A DNA stretch of 50,717 bases. Origin: Martelella alba. Lineage in GTDB: Bacteria; Pseudomonadota; Gammaproteobacteria; Enterobacterales; Enterobacteriaceae. The stretch spans positions 1-50,717 of the forward strand of contig NZ_SZPQ01000036.1 in the NCBI RefSeq assembly GCF_005217455.1, written 5' to 3'. A program made the position numbers and the translations under genes. Positions 10,185-21,699 of the stretch are shown here, piece by piece (position 1 is the first letter of the stretch; each line of letters begins with the position of its first letter). The notes beneath the pieces were generated by a model, which saw nothing but the letters and a program-made list of their open reading frames with translations, was not told where the DNA came from and ran no database searches.

Positions 10185-10372
10185 ATAAGATGGTGCCTGA
10201 TAGAACCCCGGAACCTCCGGCATCCAAAGCGCGGCCTGCCATCGCCCGCAGATACGCTAACGATGCCCCGCTTTTATCGCCTTTCCCACCGCCATCGCCT
10301 GCCCGATAATTCAGCGGCTAACGGAAACAGGGGAAGAAAGAGGACGATTGCCGACTATCATCGATAAGGGTG

Positions 10373-10459
10373 TGGTGCGAAGAGAGGGACTTGAACCCTC
10401 ACGTCCGTTAAGACACTAACACCTGAAGCTAGCGCGTCTACCAATTCCGCCACCTTCGC
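10373..10459 (-). tRNA. leuT: tRNA-Leu (anticodon CAG)
   Basis: An 87-nt class II tRNA on the minus strand with a long variable arm, 5' GCGAAGGTGGCGGAATTGG and an encoded 3' CCA. The anticodon loop reads CTTCAGG, giving CAG. It is the third member of the tRNA operon. Confidence 0.97.
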
Positions 10460-10473
10460 ATGCCCACATATTC

Positions 10474-10550
10474 TGGGGTGACTGATGGGGCTCGAACCCA
10501 CGACAACTGGAATCACAATCCAGGGCTCTACCAACTGAGCTACAGTCACC
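10474..10550 (-). tRNA. hisR: tRNA-His (anticodon GTG)
   Basis: Minus-strand tRNA with anticodon stem-loop CTGGATTGTGATTCCAG (GTG). The coordinates include the extra 5' G at position -1 that pairs with C73 and is the histidine identity element, giving 77 nt including the encoded CCA. It is the second member of the tRNA operon. Confidence 0.96.
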
Positions 10551-10613
10551 ATTATCGATTACCGCAACGCGGCTATGCAACTACTGCTACAGCGCTTGCG
10601 CACGACAGCAAAA

Positions 10614-10690
<77 letters not shown>

Positions 10691-10711
10691 TTAGCGCCGT
10701 TGCGGGTGGGG

Positions 10712-10740
10712 ATAGTACGGAATCGCGGGCTGACTGTCTA
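10712..10740 (-). promoter_or_regulatory. Sigma-70 promoter of the Arg-His-Leu-Pro tRNA operon
   Basis: On the minus strand, TAGACA (10735-10740) lies exactly 17 bp before TACTAT (10712-10717), followed by a GC-rich discriminator (CCCCACCCGC) and then the tRNA-Arg gene. The GC-rich discriminator is typical of stringently controlled stable-RNA promoters. Confidence 0.75.
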
Positions 10741-10918
10741 GTGCTTTTTCATACTTTTGATGCGTTTGATGACGCTTTGCTCATTTCCTACCCGTTAAGA
10801 GCCTTTTCCCATCACCAGGATAACACCCGTCCCCACCGCCACTTTGCATCAAGCAAAGTATCCACATATCACGGGCAGAGTTTAACGGCGCAAGGGCCGC
10901 CCCTCCCGCCCCGCTTTT

Positions 10919-11659
10919 TCAAAGACGCCCGCTAAGATAGTAGCCGACATAACGCAACAGTCTAAGCTGGCGCCAAGCCCGTCCCGGCTGGCGCAGCAAC
11001 CGGTAAAACCACTCCAGCCCCAATTGCTGCCAAAAAAGCGGCGCGCGTTTGACGCGCCCGGTAAACACATCATATGTCCCGCCGACCCCCATGTACAACG
11101 CCCCGGGATAAACCCGCCGGCACGCGCGCATCAGCTTTTCCTGTCGGGGAGAGCCCATGGCAACCGTGACTATGGCGGCGCCACTGGCCTGAATTCGCTC
11201 AAATAACGCCCCTTGCTGCTCGGCGGGGAAATAACCGTCCTGGCTGCCGACAATGTTCACCCGCCATGTATCGCGCAATTTGGCCGCGGTTTGCGCCAGC
11301 ACATCCGGTTTGCTGCCCAGTAGAAATACCGGCGTGCCTTCCCGGCCGGCCCGCGCCATTACGGCCTGCCATAAATCAGCGCCAGCGATGCGCGAAACCC
11401 GGGCCGCGGGATATTTGCGTCGGATGGAATGCACAATGCTGATACCGTCGGCATAGTTAATTTCCGCTTCGGCCAGCAATCGCGCCAAGGCCGGATCCCG
11501 CTCAGACCTCAACACTTTCTCGGCATTGATCGCCACCAGGCAACCGGTTTTCACCCGGCCATCGGCAAACAGATAATCAACGCATTGTTGCTGATCGCGA
11601 AACCCCCAGAGGGTCAAGCCACGGATCAGATATTGGGTCACCCCGATATGATTATTCAT
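10919..11659 (-). CDS. wecG: UDP-ManNAcA transferase, ECA lipid II synthesis
   Basis: A 246-residue protein of the WecG/TagA/CpsF glycosyltransferase family, the same length as E. coli WecG (RffM). It transfers N-acetylmannosaminuronate from UDP-ManNAcA to lipid I (GlcNAc-PP-undecaprenol) at the cytoplasmic face of the inner membrane. Visible family blocks are [61 protein letters not shown] and [19 protein letters not shown]. It is the last gene of the ECA cluster, 24 bp after wzyE. No yifK follows it, unlike in E. coli. Confidence 0.97.
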   Translation of the reverse strand: MNNHIGVTQYLIRGLTLWGFRDQQQCVDYLFADGRVKTGCLVAINAEKVLRSERDPALARLLAEAEINYADGISIVHSIRRKYPAARVSRIAGADLWQAVMARAGREGTPVFLLGSKPDVLAQTAAKLRDTWRVNIVGSQDGYFPAEQQGALFERIQASGAAIVTVAMGSPRQEKLMRACRRVYPGALYMGVGGTYDVFTGRVKRAPLFWQQLGLEWFYRLLRQPGRAWRQLRLLRYVGYYLSGRL

Positions 11660-11683
11660 CTTTTTCCCTACAGAGGTAAGCCA

Positions 11684-13027
11684 TTACAACGCCTCTGTTG
11701 CGCCGCGCGTCCGCCGGGGACGGATCAGTCCCGCGCGGTTGAACACCCAGTACATAACTTTAGCCATTACCAGGCAAAGCACATAGACAAAGGCGAAAAA
11801 CACCACGCGTGACACAAACGCATCGACGCCTTCCCGAGCCAGTACGATCATATTGAACACCGCGCCGAAGCAGAACGATTGAAGCAACGCCGAACGATAG
11901 CGATCGGATGCCGCCTTGCCTCGCTCGTAGAGACTATCGAATCCCTTCAGGATCAGCCCCACCACGACGGCGCCCAGGGGTATGAACCACACGCCGCCCA
12001 TCACCACCAGCGAGCCGATGAGCGTCGGCGAAATCGCCAGCCCGGAATGGTTGTTCAGCACGTCCCAAGTGAAATAATTGGCGCTGTTAAACACCAGATT
12101 GGGACGATCCGGCCAAAGCCAGGACGGGATGAACACATAGAAATCCCGCACGATGGGCGCCAGCCCCTGAAAATCGATTTTAGAGTAATTTTGCAGGAGC
12201 AACGCCAGATTTTCCCAGGGGGAAAACGTATCCCGGGTTAAATACAAGAACGTGTAGAACGCTTCATCGCCGCTGACGTTTAATCCATAGCGCTTAAGCG
12301 CCAGCCAGAACATCCCCCCTATCGCCATAATGCCGGCGCCGGCCAGCATCCATAAATTGATCCAGCCGCGCTGAATGCCGATGAACAGGAACAGGGCGAA
12401 AGCGATAATAATATTGGCCCGCGTACCGCCCACCACTAAATAGGTAAAAATCCCGAACGCCACCGTGCTGCACAGGAAGAAAAACCAGCGGCGCCGATCC
12501 GGCTTGAGGAAATATACCACCAGCATCGCCGGGATGAAAAAATAGAAAAAGCGCTTAAGCGCCACATCGGAAACATCGCGGGAAAAGATCTGGCTGTAGG
12601 AGTGCAATCGGAACAACAGGAAACCGTTATTTATAAAAAAAACAGCGACGGTTCCGACCGCGATCAGCGCCAACAGCAGCCAGGCCAGATGCGTCTCCAC
12701 ACGGTTGAATCGGACTATTCGGCGCGCAGCGGTTGCGGACGGGGCGAACCAGCGGGTTTTGTAGCTGACATAATATATTGCGTAAAATCCGGTCGCCGCC
12801 AGCAATGCCTCGAGTAAATCGCCCACCGGCGGCACCTGGACGTGATAACGAAATACCAGTAGGCAGCTGAGCGGAAAGCCCAGGTAGAAGGTCAGCAGAT
12901 AAAGCAAAGAAAAAAACACATTAAAGCTGAACCTGATACGCCGGAATTCCCGATAGGCCAACGTCAGGACGAAGCTCAACGACAGCAAATAGACCACCAG
13001 CAAGCCGCCAAACTGCCCCAATGTCAT
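11684..13027 (-). CDS. wzyE: ECA polysaccharide chain polymerase
   Basis: A 447-residue integral membrane protein (E. coli WzyE 450) with about eleven hydrophobic segments, beginning with [19 protein letters not shown]. It joins undecaprenyl-linked ECA trisaccharide repeat units at the periplasmic face, with chain length set by WzzE. The large periplasmic region holds [20 protein letters not shown] and [11 protein letters not shown]. The start ATG overlaps the wecF stop by 4 bp (ATGA), implying translational coupling. Confidence 0.97.
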   Translation of the reverse strand: MTLGQFGGLLVVYLLSLSFVLTLAYREFRRIRFSFNVFFSLLYLLTFYLGFPLSCLLVFRYHVQVPPVGDLLEALLAATGFYAIYYVSYKTRWFAPSATAARRIVRFNRVETHLAWLLLALIAVGTVAVFFINNGFLLFRLHSYSQIFSRDVSDVALKRFFYFFIPAMLVVYFLKPDRRRWFFFLCSTVAFGIFTYLVVGGTRANIIIAFALFLFIGIQRGWINLWMLAGAGIMAIGGMFWLALKRYGLNVSGDEAFYTFLYLTRDTFSPWENLALLLQNYSKIDFQGLAPIVRDFYVFIPSWLWPDRPNLVFNSANYFTWDVLNNHSGLAISPTLIGSLVVMGGVWFIPLGAVVVGLILKGFDSLYERGKAASDRYRSALLQSFCFGAVFNMIVLAREGVDAFVSRVVFFAFVYVLCLVMAKVMYWVFNRAGLIRPRRTRGATEAL

Positions 13028-14103
13028 AGATATTCCCCTGCCGCGATTGCCAACGCCTGCCGCCAGCCCTGTACATAGTTGGGATAAAAGAACGCGATCC
13101 GGCTTTTGTCCACCTCGGCCATTTGCCGCTGCGCCTCACGCACCGTCGCCATGTTCAGGTCGTCGCCATGAAATAAAACCGGCACCTGCTGTCCAGACAG
13201 GTCCTGCCAGAATGGGTTTTGCCGACTCAGTACAAAAGGCACGCCGAATTGAATCAACAGGCAGAGCGTACCGATGCCTTGTTGGCGATTGAACAGAAAG
13301 TAACCCAGATCGCATTGTCGCAGCAACGCCAGATAATCGTCAAACATAACCGGTTCGGTGAGCAATTGCAGTTGCCGGCCGGGAAACCATTTTTCGCCCG
13401 CCTCGCGCACCCGGGCGATATAGGCGTCGTTATGGGCCGGATACCCCAGCGGGACAATGACCCTGGTCCCGGCGCCAAATTGCCGATGGATGGACGCCAG
13501 TACGTCGAGATGACGGTTGGAGGCGTCGCCGGAGTTGCCCACCAGGACAGTCAGCGATCGGTCTGGCTCGTCCGCTGGCGGCCGATAAGACAGATTGGGG
13601 TTCATGCGGGTCGGGAAATAGAGCGTCGTTGCCGGTACGCCGGGATGCCTGCGCCGATATACCGACAGATCCCCCTGAGTGGCGAAGACATGTCCCACCC
13701 GGCCTTGGGCGTAACGGCGCGGTAAATAGAACAGTCGGTGCTTCCAACGCCGGGAATCTTCATATAAATCCGCGCCCCAAATATGCCAGCTAACCCTGGC
13801 GCCGGGCAATTGTCCGATGAGCAAGGCCAGCCACAGGCCCCGGTTGAATTGACCGTGCAGCAAAAATCGCACGCCCGGCTCGGCGGCGGCGCGGGCGACC
13901 ACCGCTTTGGCCAGCGCCGCCTGGGTAGGGAAGATTTGCAGCGTCAACTGCCGGAAAGCGGCTAAGGCCGCGCCGTCTTTGGCGGTTACCATGAATTGCC
14001 GCGCCTGGCCGGCGGGCAACCCCTCGGCCAGGTGATCATTGAAAAACTTCAGCACCGTCAGGTTGTGGTGGGGAATATCGGCGCCTAGCACATGAATCAA
14101 CAC
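13024..14103 (-). CDS. wecF: TDP-Fuc4NAc:lipid II Fuc4NAc transferase
   Basis: Adds the third sugar, 4-acetamido-4,6-dideoxygalactose, to ECA lipid II to make lipid III. The frame is open up to an ATG at 14145, but homology with E. coli WecF starts at [21 protein letters not shown] therefore choose the GTG at 14103, which has an AGGAA 9 bases upstream and gives 359 residues, the family length. That start overlaps the end of wzxE by 7 bp, and the stop overlaps wzyE by 4 bp. The GT56-type blocks [34 protein letters not shown] and [19 protein letters not shown] are present. Confidence 0.95.
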   Translation of the reverse strand: MLIHVLGADIPHHNLTVLKFFNDHLAEGLPAGQARQFMVTAKDGAALAAFRQLTLQIFPTQAALAKAVVARAAAEPGVRFLLHGQFNRGLWLALLIGQLPGARVSWHIWGADLYEDSRRWKHRLFYLPRRYAQGRVGHVFATQGDLSVYRRRHPGVPATTLYFPTRMNPNLSYRPPADEPDRSLTVLVGNSGDASNRHLDVLASIHRQFGAGTRVIVPLGYPAHNDAYIARVREAGEKWFPGRQLQLLTEPVMFDDYLALLRQCDLGYFLFNRQQGIGTLCLLIQFGVPFVLSRQNPFWQDLSGQQVPVLFHGDDLNMATVREAQRQMAEVDKSRIAFFYPNYVQGWRQALAIAAGEYL

Positions 14104-15356
14104 GGTTTTTTGTTCCTGATATAAAGGATGAACACGCCGCCGCACAGAATGAAATAGACGATATAGGTCGCCATATAGGCTTGCGTGGCGCCAAGGGCGC
14201 CATGGCGGGGTATCAGCCAGTGTGAAAATGCCATCAACAACGCGAATTGGCTTATTTCAGTTAGAAAGTAGAAGCGCAGCGAGGCTTTGGCGATCACCAG
14301 ATAGCCAAATATGTAAGCACCCACTTTCAATACATCGCCGACTAGTTGCCAAGCGAATAAATCACGCATAGCATCAAATTGCGCCGACAACAGCAGGCGG
14401 ATCACCAGATCGCGCAGCAGCCACAGCAGCAAGCTGACGGACGCCACCGCCGGTAACGCAAACCGCAGGGCGCGGCCGATTTCCCTGGCGATATCGCGCT
14501 TGTCCGTCAGACGGGACAGCGTCGGCAGCAGATAAACCGAGAACGATGCGGTGATAAATTGCAGGTAGGCGTCGGAGATACTGCTAACGCCCTGCCATAT
14601 GCCCACATCAGCCCAACTGTATTGCCGCGCCAGCAGGTTTCGCATCATGATATAGGCCAGCGGTAAGGTAAAAGATGTCATCACCGCCATTAAGGTGAAT
14701 TTACCCAGTTGCACCGCTAATGTCCGGTCCAGCATCGGTCGCAAATCGCCGATTCTGATAAAATTCCGCCGGGCCAGGATCACCGCCGCCGGCGCCAGGG
14801 CGGCGGCCGGCACCAGCGCCAGACCGGCCAAGGCGCCCGGATAACCGCCTATCAGATAACTCAGTAAGTAAGCGCCCGCTCCTAGAATGCTGCCGCCGGC
14901 TACCGCCAATGCATTGCCCGCCGCGTCACGAAATCCTTTCAGAATCGCCATCAACAGATTGGCATAGGCGATGCCAAGTTGGATGAATGCCACCGCGTAG
15001 ATCACCTGGCGGTAGCGATCATGCCCGAACAACCCGCGGCCGATAGGATCGGCGGCCAGCAGGAAAACCGCCGTCAGCAGGGTGGAAAAACCCAGCACCA
15101 GGGCGGAACCGGTACCCAGCACCCTGCGCAATTGAGCCGGTTGTTGCTGGTATTGGGCGACGTATTTGGTGATACCATTGAAAATGCCCGCGCCGGACAA
15201 GACGCCCAAGACCGTGACCAGTTGCCGGAAATTGCCGGCCTGGCCGACTCCGTCCGGCCCAAACGACACCGCAAGCAGTTTCACTACCAGCAAACCGACC
15301 GCGATTTTGACCGCCGTCGACCCGGCGGTCCAGATTGACGCCCTGGCCAGCGACAT
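14097..15356 (-). CDS. wzxE: ECA lipid III flippase
   Basis: A 419-residue MOP-superfamily flippase (E. coli 416), with about twelve predicted membrane segments. It moves the undecaprenyl-PP-linked trisaccharide from the cytoplasmic to the periplasmic face of the inner membrane. Conserved blocks include the N-terminal [58 protein letters not shown] and [20 protein letters not shown]. It starts 1 bp after the wecE stop and overlaps wecF. Confidence 0.97.
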   Translation of the reverse strand: MSLARASIWTAGSTAVKIAVGLLVVKLLAVSFGPDGVGQAGNFRQLVTVLGVLSGAGIFNGITKYVAQYQQQPAQLRRVLGTGSALVLGFSTLLTAVFLLAADPIGRGLFGHDRYRQVIYAVAFIQLGIAYANLLMAILKGFRDAAGNALAVAGGSILGAGAYLLSYLIGGYPGALAGLALVPAAALAPAAVILARRNFIRIGDLRPMLDRTLAVQLGKFTLMAVMTSFTLPLAYIMMRNLLARQYSWADVGIWQGVSSISDAYLQFITASFSVYLLPTLSRLTDKRDIAREIGRALRFALPAVASVSLLLWLLRDLVIRLLLSAQFDAMRDLFAWQLVGDVLKVGAYIFGYLVIAKASLRFYFLTEISQFALLMAFSHWLIPRHGALGATQAYMATYIVYFILCGGVFILYIRNKKPC

Positions 15357-15357
15357 G

Positions 15358-16488
15358 TCAGGCGAAATAACCCAAAATCGCCGCGATAACCTTGGCCTGA
15401 TCGCCGTCAGCGAGATTATAAAACAGCGGTAGCCTGACCAGACGACGGCTCTCCCGGCCGGTAAAGCGGTCCATACCGTGAAAACGCCCGAAACGCAGCC
15501 CTGCAGGGCTGTCGTGCAGGGGGATATAGTGAAAAACGGTCAGAATATCCGCCGCTTTCATATGGCGGATGAACGCCGCGCGGTCCTGTTCATCGCGCAA
15601 TTTGATGTAGAACATATGGCCGTTCTGCGCGCAACCCGGCGCAATTGTCGGCAAATCGATACGACCTTGCTCCGCCAGCGGCTTTAGGGCATCTGAGTAG
15701 CGATTCCAGATAGTCAGCCGACGCTGATTGATAAGCTCGGCCGAGGCCAGTTGCGCCCAGAGATAGGCGGCCTGGATATCGGCCATCAGATAACTGGAGC
15801 CAATATCGCGCCAGGTGTATTTGTCCACCTGCCCGCGGAAAAACTGGCTTCGATCGGTGCCTTTTTCCCGGATAATTTCCGCCCGCTCCACCAGAGCCGG
15901 ATCGTTTATCAGTGCCGCGCCGCCTTCGCCGCCGGCGGTGTAGTTTTTGGTTTCGTGAAAGCTGAAACAACCAATATGGCCGATAGCGCCTAACGCCCGG
16001 CCCCGGTAAGCGGCCATGACGCCTTGGGCGGCATCTTCCACCACCCAGAGGCGGTATTTTTCCGCCAGGGCCATGATAGTGTCCATTTCACAGGCCACAC
16101 CGGCATAATGCACAGGCACGATGGCACGGGTTTTCGGCGTGATGGCCGCTTCGATCAGGGTTTCATCCATATTCATGGTATCAGGGCGAATATCCACGAA
16201 GACGATAGCCGCGCCCCTCAGCACAAAGGCGTTGGCGGTGGAGACGAAGGTGTAGCTCGGCATGATTACCTCGTCGCCGGGACGGATGTCCAGTAACATG
16301 GCGGCCATCTCCAAGGACGCGGTGCAAGAGGGCGTCAGCAGCGCCCTGGCGCTGCCGAACCGCTGTTCAAGCCATTGTTGGCAACGCCGGGTGAAATCGC
16401 CGTCGCCGCACAGTTTGCCGCTGCCCATCGCCCGGCGCATAAATTCGATTTCGGTACCCACCACCGGTGGCGCGTTAAACGGGATCAT
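15358..16488 (-). CDS. wecE: dTDP-4-amino-4,6-dideoxygalactose transaminase
   Basis: A PLP-dependent sugar aminotransferase of the DegT/DnrJ/EryC1 family that makes dTDP-Fuc4N from the 4-keto sugar. I use the ATG at 16488 (MIPFNAPPVVGTE), preceded by AGGTGA, which gives 376 residues as in E. coli WecE; the longer frame starting at 16524 only runs into wecD. The PLP lysine lies in SFHETKNYTAGGEGG, and VEDAAQG carries the cofactor-binding aspartate. It is 4 bp downstream of wecD. Confidence 0.97.
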   Translation of the reverse strand: MIPFNAPPVVGTEIEFMRRAMGSGKLCGDGDFTRRCQQWLEQRFGSARALLTPSCTASLEMAAMLLDIRPGDEVIMPSYTFVSTANAFVLRGAAIVFVDIRPDTMNMDETLIEAAITPKTRAIVPVHYAGVACEMDTIMALAEKYRLWVVEDAAQGVMAAYRGRALGAIGHIGCFSFHETKNYTAGGEGGAALINDPALVERAEIIREKGTDRSQFFRGQVDKYTWRDIGSSYLMADIQAAYLWAQLASAELINQRRLTIWNRYSDALKPLAEQGRIDLPTIAPGCAQNGHMFYIKLRDEQDRAAFIRHMKAADILTVFHYIPLHDSPAGLRFGRFHGMDRFTGRESRRLVRLPLFYNLADGDQAKVIAAILGYFA

Positions 16489-16492
16489 GTGT

Positions 16493-17209
16493 TCACCTGT
16501 AGAACCAGTAAGCGGCGCTGTCAATGTTGGCGCCGCAGGTTATATAAAGCCGTAACGCGGCGATATTGCCAGTCTGGGTCGCAACCCGCAAGCCTTGCCG
16601 ACCCTGCTGGCGGCACCAGGCCAACGCCCCTTGGAACAACAGGCGGCCATAACCCCGTCCTTTCTGGGCGGGATCCACCGCCAGCAGACCGATGCGCATT
16701 TGCCCGCCGCCGAGTTCCCGCAGGGTGACCATGCCGAGAACGGCGTCGGACCGGCCTATCACCAGACAATGGTGATCGAATCGGCCAAGCACGGCGTTTT
16801 CCGCCCAAAGCGCGTAAAACCGCCGGTTATCTTCCTGGCGATACCAGGGTTCGCGAAACCGGCTCAGGGTGAACGCCGTGGCGGCCAAACGGCGTAACGC
16901 CGGAATGTCGTCGCGTTGGGCAAGGCGAAGCCCCGCCGCCACGCAGGCCTGCCACTCGGCGGCGCCGGCCGGCGCCGTCAGTCGGACGCCAAGGTCGATT
17001 TCCCCCTCCACCAGGCGAAAACCCAGCGCCGCCAGCGCATCGGCCTGTTGCGGATCATCGGCCGCCACTTTGGCCTGCACTACCGCAAACGCATCCAGCC
17101 GCTGCGTTTCGACCGGCGGTCCCGCCGGGTCGCATACCAGTCGGGCGTTAGAGAAGCCGAAGAACCGGCTTTCCCAGCGCAGGAGGTCAATATTGCCGCA
17201 AACGCGCAT
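16493..17209 (-). CDS. wecD: dTDP-fucosamine N-acetyltransferase
   Basis: A 238-residue GNAT-family enzyme (E. coli RffC/WecD 224) that acetylates dTDP-Fuc4N with acetyl-CoA to give dTDP-Fuc4NAc, the donor for WecF. The C-terminal half holds the acetyl-CoA site, [19 protein letters not shown], with the Q/RxxGxG/A loop (QKGRGYG), and ends [20 protein letters not shown]. The N-terminus [18 protein letters not shown] aligns with the E. coli protein. The start lies 23 bp inside the end of rffH. Confidence 0.94.
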   Translation of the reverse strand: MRVCGNIDLLRWESRFFGFSNARLVCDPAGPPVETQRLDAFAVVQAKVAADDPQQADALAALGFRLVEGEIDLGVRLTAPAGAAEWQACVAAGLRLAQRDDIPALRRLAATAFTLSRFREPWYRQEDNRRFYALWAENAVLGRFDHHCLVIGRSDAVLGMVTLRELGGGQMRIGLLAVDPAQKGRGYGRLLFQGALAWCRQQGRQGLRVATQTGNIAALRLYITCGANIDSAAYWFYR

Positions 17210-18068
17210 TAAGCAGATTCACAAGATACTGGCCGTAGCCGGTTTTGGCCAATGCCCTCGCCGCGTGGCGAACGCCGTCGTCATCCAACCAGCCGTTGCG
17301 CCAGGCAATCTCTTCCAGGCAAGCGATTTTAAAACCTTGCCGTTTTTCCACCGTTTGCACGAAGGTGCTGGCTTCGATAAGGCTGTCATGGGTACCGGTA
17401 TCCAGCCAGGCGAACCCCCGCCCCAGCAGTTCCACCGTCAATTCGCCGCGATCCAGGTACATTTGGTTAATAGTGGTGATCTCCAGTTCGCCGCGAGACG
17501 AGGGCTTGACTCGCTTGGCGAAATCCGTGACCTGTGCGTCGTAGAAATACAGGCCGGTTACCGCCCAGTTGGACCGGGCCTTGGCCGGTTTCTCCTCCAA
17601 CGACAACGCGCGGAAATCATCATCAAACTCCACCACGCCGAAACGTTCAGGATCCATGACCTGATAGCCGAAAAGGGTAGCGCCCTTGTCCCTGGCCGCC
17701 ACCTGTTTCAGTTTCGGACTGAACCCCTGGCCGAAATAGATATTATCGCCCAGCACAAGGCAACTTGGTTCGCCGCCAATGAATGTCTCGCCTATCAGAA
17801 AAGCTTGCGCCAGGCCATCGGGGCTGGGCTGCGGCGCATAATGCAGATGGATGCCGAACTCGTCGCCATTTCCCAACAGACGTTGGAAAAAAGGCATATC
17901 GTCGGGCGTGGTGATAATCAGGATGTCACGGATTCCGGCCAGCATCAGAACCGATAACGGATAATAAATCATCGGTTTGTCATAGACAGGCAATAGCTGT
18001 TTTGACACGCCGCGGGTGATGGGATGAAGGCGGGTGCCCGATCCGCCCGCCAGAACGATACCTTTCAT
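17187..18068 (-). CDS. rffH: Glucose-1-phosphate thymidylyltransferase, ECA type
   Basis: Makes dTDP-glucose from dTTP and glucose-1-phosphate, the first step toward dTDP-Fuc4NAc. The start is the ATG at 18068 ([20 protein letters not shown]) with an AGGAG before it, giving 293 residues as in E. coli RffH; the upstream extension to 18203 has no family similarity. It shows the nucleotidyltransferase signature GGSGTRLHP, the [17 protein letters not shown] block and [11 protein letters not shown]. It sits 64 bp after rffG. Confidence 0.97.
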   Translation of the reverse strand: MKGIVLAGGSGTRLHPITRGVSKQLLPVYDKPMIYYPLSVLMLAGIRDILIITTPDDMPFFQRLLGNGDEFGIHLHYAPQPSPDGLAQAFLIGETFIGGEPSCLVLGDNIYFGQGFSPKLKQVAARDKGATLFGYQVMDPERFGVVEFDDDFRALSLEEKPAKARSNWAVTGLYFYDAQVTDFAKRVKPSSRGELEITTINQMYLDRGELTVELLGRGFAWLDTGTHDSLIEASTFVQTVEKRQGFKIACLEEIAWRNGWLDDDGVRHAARALAKTGYGQYLVNLLNARLRQY

Positions 18069-18132
18069 AGGCTCTCCTGCCGTCATGCTTGGCCGGCGAC
18101 CCGGCCGGAACGGACTGCCCATTGGCGGCGGC

Positions 18133-19200
18133 TCAGCGCGCCAGCCCGAGACGCTCGCCGGAATAATAGCTGCCGTCCTGAACCCTTCGCCACCACGCCT
18201 CATGGCTTAAATACCATTGCACGGTTTTGCGCAGACCGCTGTCGAACGTTTCCTCGGGCTGCCAGCCCAGCTCCCGTTGTATCTTGCCGGCATCAATGGC
18301 ATAACGTCGATCATGACCGGGGCGATCGGCCACGAACGCGATCCGATCGCTATAGCTCGTCACACCGATCGGCCGAGGCGCCAGCTCGTCCAGCAAGGCG
18401 CACAGCGTTTGCGCCACCTCGATATTTTTACGCTCATTGCCGCCGCCAATATTGTAAGTTTCGCCGATTTTCCCCGACACCACCACTTGATATAACGCCC
18501 GTGCATGATCTTCCACATACAGCCAGTCGCGAATCTGCATACCATCGCCATAGACCGGCAACGGCTTGCCCGCCAGCGCATTAAGGATAACCAGCGGTAT
18601 CAGTTTTTCCGGGAATTGGTAGGGGCCGTAATTATTGGAACAATTAGTGATAAGCACGGGCAGGCCATAGGTGCGATGCCAGGCGCGGACCAGGTGATCG
18701 CTGGCGGCTTTCGACGCCGAATAGGGACTGCTTGGGGCATACGGAGTTGTTTCGCTAAACAGCCCGCCGGTGTCCGCCAGGTCGCCATAGACTTCGTCGG
18801 TGGAAATGTGGTGCAGCCGAAAGCGCCCCTGCTGCGGCGCGTCCAGCGACTGCCAGTAGCGGCGGGCGGCCTCGAGCAGGCGGTAAGTGCCGTCGATGTT
18901 GGTGCGGATGAAGTCGGCCGGACCGTCGATGGAGCGATCCACATGGCTTTCCGCCGCCAGATGCATAATGCAATCCGGCCGATAGTCTTCCAGTGTCTGC
19001 CTTAGGGCCGGGCCATCGCAAATATCCAACCGCCGGAACGCGTAGCGCCGGTGGGTTGATACCGGCGACAGTGAGTCCAGATTGCCGGCATAGGTCAGTT
19101 TATCCGCCACCATTACGCTGTCCGGGGTCGCGGTAATGATAAGCCTGACCAACGCGGAGCCGATAAAACCCGCCCCGCCGGTAATCAATATGCGTCTCAC
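18133..19200 (-). CDS. rffG: dTDP-glucose 4,6-dehydratase, ECA type
   Basis: A short-chain dehydrogenase/reductase that converts dTDP-glucose to dTDP-4-keto-6-deoxyglucose. It has the Rossmann motif [10 protein letters not shown] at the N-terminus, the [10 protein letters not shown] active-site block and the catalytic YSASK (Tyr-x3-Lys). I choose the GTG at 19200, which forms a GTGA overlap with the wecC stop and gives 355 residues, the E. coli length. An ATG two codons upstream (19206) is equally possible. Confidence 0.96.
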   Translation of the reverse strand: MRRILITGGAGFIGSALVRLIITATPDSVMVADKLTYAGNLDSLSPVSTHRRYAFRRLDICDGPALRQTLEDYRPDCIMHLAAESHVDRSIDGPADFIRTNIDGTYRLLEAARRYWQSLDAPQQGRFRLHHISTDEVYGDLADTGGLFSETTPYAPSSPYSASKAASDHLVRAWHRTYGLPVLITNCSNNYGPYQFPEKLIPLVILNALAGKPLPVYGDGMQIRDWLYVEDHARALYQVVVSGKIGETYNIGGGNERKNIEVAQTLCALLDELAPRPIGVTSYSDRIAFVADRPGHDRRYAIDAGKIQRELGWQPEETFDSGLRKTVQWYLSHEAWWRRVQDGSYYSGERLGLAR

Positions 19201-20459
19201 CGCCATACCCCCCGGGTATCCACCACCCATGGCTGGGTAACCGCATCGGCGGGCACGGATTTAAACTGGCGGTGGTCCACCAGCATGACCAGGATGTCCG
19301 CTTTGGCAAGGGCGTCATCCAATCCCGCAAGCGTTGTTCGCTCCGCCAGCATCGCCGGCAAGGCCAGGATATTGGGTTCCACCGCAAGCGTCGTTCCCCG
19401 ATGCCACTCGGCGATCCGGCGGGTGATGGCTACTGCCGGGCTCTCGCGCAGGTCGTCGATATCCGGTTTAAACGCCAGGCCCAGGCAGGCTATCACGACT
19501 TCGCCCGCTCGCTTGTCGGTGTGATACAGGCAATCCGCCACCGCCGCCTTGACCTGATCCACCACCCAGTCCGGCTTCCCGTCGTTCACCTCGCGGGCGG
19601 TACGGATCAAGCGGGCCAGATTGGGGTTCTGCGCCACGATAAACCAGGGATCAACCGCGATGCAGTGGCCTCCCACCCCCGGTCCCGGCTGTAGGATGTG
19701 AACGCGCGGATGACGGTTGGCCAGACGGATCAGTTCCCAGACATCGATTTGCTGTTCGGCGCAGATCAACGATAATTCGTTGGCGAACGCGATATTGACA
19801 TCACGGAAACTGTTTTCAGTCAGTTTGCACATTTCCGCGGTGCGGGCATGGGTAACGACGCATTCCCCTTCCAGAAAGACTCGGTACAGCTCGCTGGCCC
19901 TCGCCGAACAGCGAGGCGTCATGCCGCCTATCACCCGGTCGTTCTTAATCAGTTCCACCATCACTTTGCCCGGAAGCACGCGCTCCGGGCAATAGGCGAT
20001 ATTGATATCGGCCTGTTCTCCCGCCGTCTGGGGAAAACGCAGATCCGGCCGGGCCTGCGCCAGCCATTGCGCCATGTGTTCGGTGGCGCCTACCGGCGAG
20101 GTGGATTCAAGAATGACCAGGTCGCCGGTTTTCAATACCGGCGCCAACGATAGCGCGGCGGATCGGACAAAGGACAGGTCCGGTTGATGACCATCCTTGA
20201 AAGGCGTGGGCACGGCGATGAGGAAGGCGTCCGCCGCCTGCGGCCGGGTGACCGCCGTCAGACAACCGTTTTCCACCGCATTTTTCACAACCCGATCCAG
20301 ATCCGGCTCGATAATATGGACTTCGCCGCGGTTGATGGTGTCCACCGCTATTTGATTGACATCCACGCCTATGACCCGTTTACGGCGCGAAGCAAACGCC
20401 GCCGCGGTGGGCAAGCCGATATAGCCCAAACCGATGACGGATATTGTGTCAAAACTCAT
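19197..20459 (-). CDS. wecC: UDP-N-acetyl-D-mannosamine dehydrogenase
   Basis: Oxidises UDP-ManNAc to UDP-ManNAcA with two NAD+. At 420 residues it is the same length as E. coli WecC. It has the N-terminal NAD-binding [16 protein letters not shown], the central ELSLICAEQ helix, and the catalytic cysteine in [15 protein letters not shown]. The start overlaps the wecB stop by 4 bp (ATGA). Confidence 0.98.
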   Translation of the reverse strand: MSFDTISVIGLGYIGLPTAAAFASRRKRVIGVDVNQIAVDTINRGEVHIIEPDLDRVVKNAVENGCLTAVTRPQAADAFLIAVPTPFKDGHQPDLSFVRSAALSLAPVLKTGDLVILESTSPVGATEHMAQWLAQARPDLRFPQTAGEQADINIAYCPERVLPGKVMVELIKNDRVIGGMTPRCSARASELYRVFLEGECVVTHARTAEMCKLTENSFRDVNIAFANELSLICAEQQIDVWELIRLANRHPRVHILQPGPGVGGHCIAVDPWFIVAQNPNLARLIRTAREVNDGKPDWVVDQVKAAVADCLYHTDKRAGEVVIACLGLAFKPDIDDLRESPAVAITRRIAEWHRGTTLAVEPNILALPAMLAERTTLAGLDDALAKADILVMLVDHRQFKSVPADAVTQPWVVDTRGVWR

Positions 20460-21586
20460 ATTTTCACCTGATGATTTTTGAGGGCTTCGATAATACGCCG
20501 GCAGGCTTGCCCGTCACCATAGGGGTTGTGCGCCTTGCTCATGGTCTGGTATTCCCCGGCGTCATTAAGCAACGCCGATACGGCGGCCTGGATCCTGCCA
20601 GGATCAGTGCCCACCAGCAGCACCGTACCTGCCGCCACGGCCTCGGGCCGTTCGGTGGTCTCCCGCATCACCAATACCGGCTTGCCCAGGGCGGGCGCTT
20701 CTTCCTGAATACCGCCGGAATCGGTCAGGATCATGTACGACCGGTACATGAGATAAACGAACGGCAGGTATTCCTGCGGCTCAATAAGCTTGATATTGGC
20801 GATGCCGCTTAATATGCGATTGACCGGTCCGCTGACATTGGGATTGAGATGAACCGGATAAACCACTTGCACCTCGGGATGCAGACGGGCGATGTGGGCC
20901 AGCGCGCCGCAAATACGCTCGAAACCGTCGCCAAAACTTTCGCGGCGATGACCGGTGACCAGAATGAGTTTTTTTTGTGGGTCAAGGAAATCGTAATGCT
21001 GTTCCAGATTGGCCTGTAGCGCGGCATCGTTCATGATCCGGTCGCGAACCCAGAACAAGGCGTCAATGACCGTGTTGCCGGTAATAAAAATCCGCTCCGA
21101 CGCCACCCCCTCGCGCAGCAGATTTTGCCGGGCGTTTTCAGTAGGCGCGAAATGATACATGGCCAAATGGCCGGTCAGCTTGCGATTGGCCTCCTCCGGC
21201 CAGGGGGAGTAAAGATTGCCGGTGCGCAGTCCCGCCTCTACATGACCGACCGGGATATGCTGGTAGAAAGCCGCCAGACTGGCGGCGAAGGTGGTGGTGG
21301 TATCGCCATGCACCAGCACCACGTCAGGTTGAAAAGATTCCAGCACCGGCTTCATACCGGTCAGGATCCGGCTGGTGATTTCGGTCAACCCTTGATCCGG
21401 CTTCATGATATTCAGATCATGATCGGGCGCGATGGCGAATAACCTTAGCACCTGATCCAGCATTTCCCGATGCTGGGCCGTAACGCAGATCCTTGACTCG
21501 AAAGCAGGATCCTTGGCCAGGGCCAAGGAGAGCGGTGCCATTTTGATGGCTTCCGGCCTGGTGCCGAAGACGATCAACACTTTCAC
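20456..21586 (-). CDS. wecB: UDP-N-acetylglucosamine 2-epimerase (non-hydrolysing)
   Basis: Interconverts UDP-GlcNAc and UDP-ManNAc, supplying WecC. It has the family blocks [61 protein letters not shown] and [20 protein letters not shown]. The GTG at 21586, with GGAAGGGA about 7 bases upstream, gives 376 residues as in E. coli; the open frame reaches an ATG at 21616 but the added residues are not conserved. Confidence 0.97.
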   Translation of the reverse strand: MKVLIVFGTRPEAIKMAPLSLALAKDPAFESRICVTAQHREMLDQVLRLFAIAPDHDLNIMKPDQGLTEITSRILTGMKPVLESFQPDVVLVHGDTTTTFAASLAAFYQHIPVGHVEAGLRTGNLYSPWPEEANRKLTGHLAMYHFAPTENARQNLLREGVASERIFITGNTVIDALFWVRDRIMNDAALQANLEQHYDFLDPQKKLILVTGHRRESFGDGFERICGALAHIARLHPEVQVVYPVHLNPNVSGPVNRILSGIANIKLIEPQEYLPFVYLMYRSYMILTDSGGIQEEAPALGKPVLVMRETTERPEAVAAGTVLLVGTDPGRIQAAVSALLNDAGEYQTMSKAHNPYGDGQACRRIIEALKNHQVKI

Positions 21587-21699
21587 AGCAATTCCCTTCC
21601 GTCTCGAGTGAACCACCGGGGTGGTTCGTTTAAGTTCTGCCGCGTGGCGGGCGGCGCATCCATCCGAGTTGATGCCTGTTATTCCGGGCTGTGACGGCG

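Noticed and set aside
9999-10367. Plus-strand frame containing ERGFEPPTHWSQTSCATKL
   Set aside because: This is the well-known false protein produced by reading the complement of tRNA genes (here tRNA-Pro).
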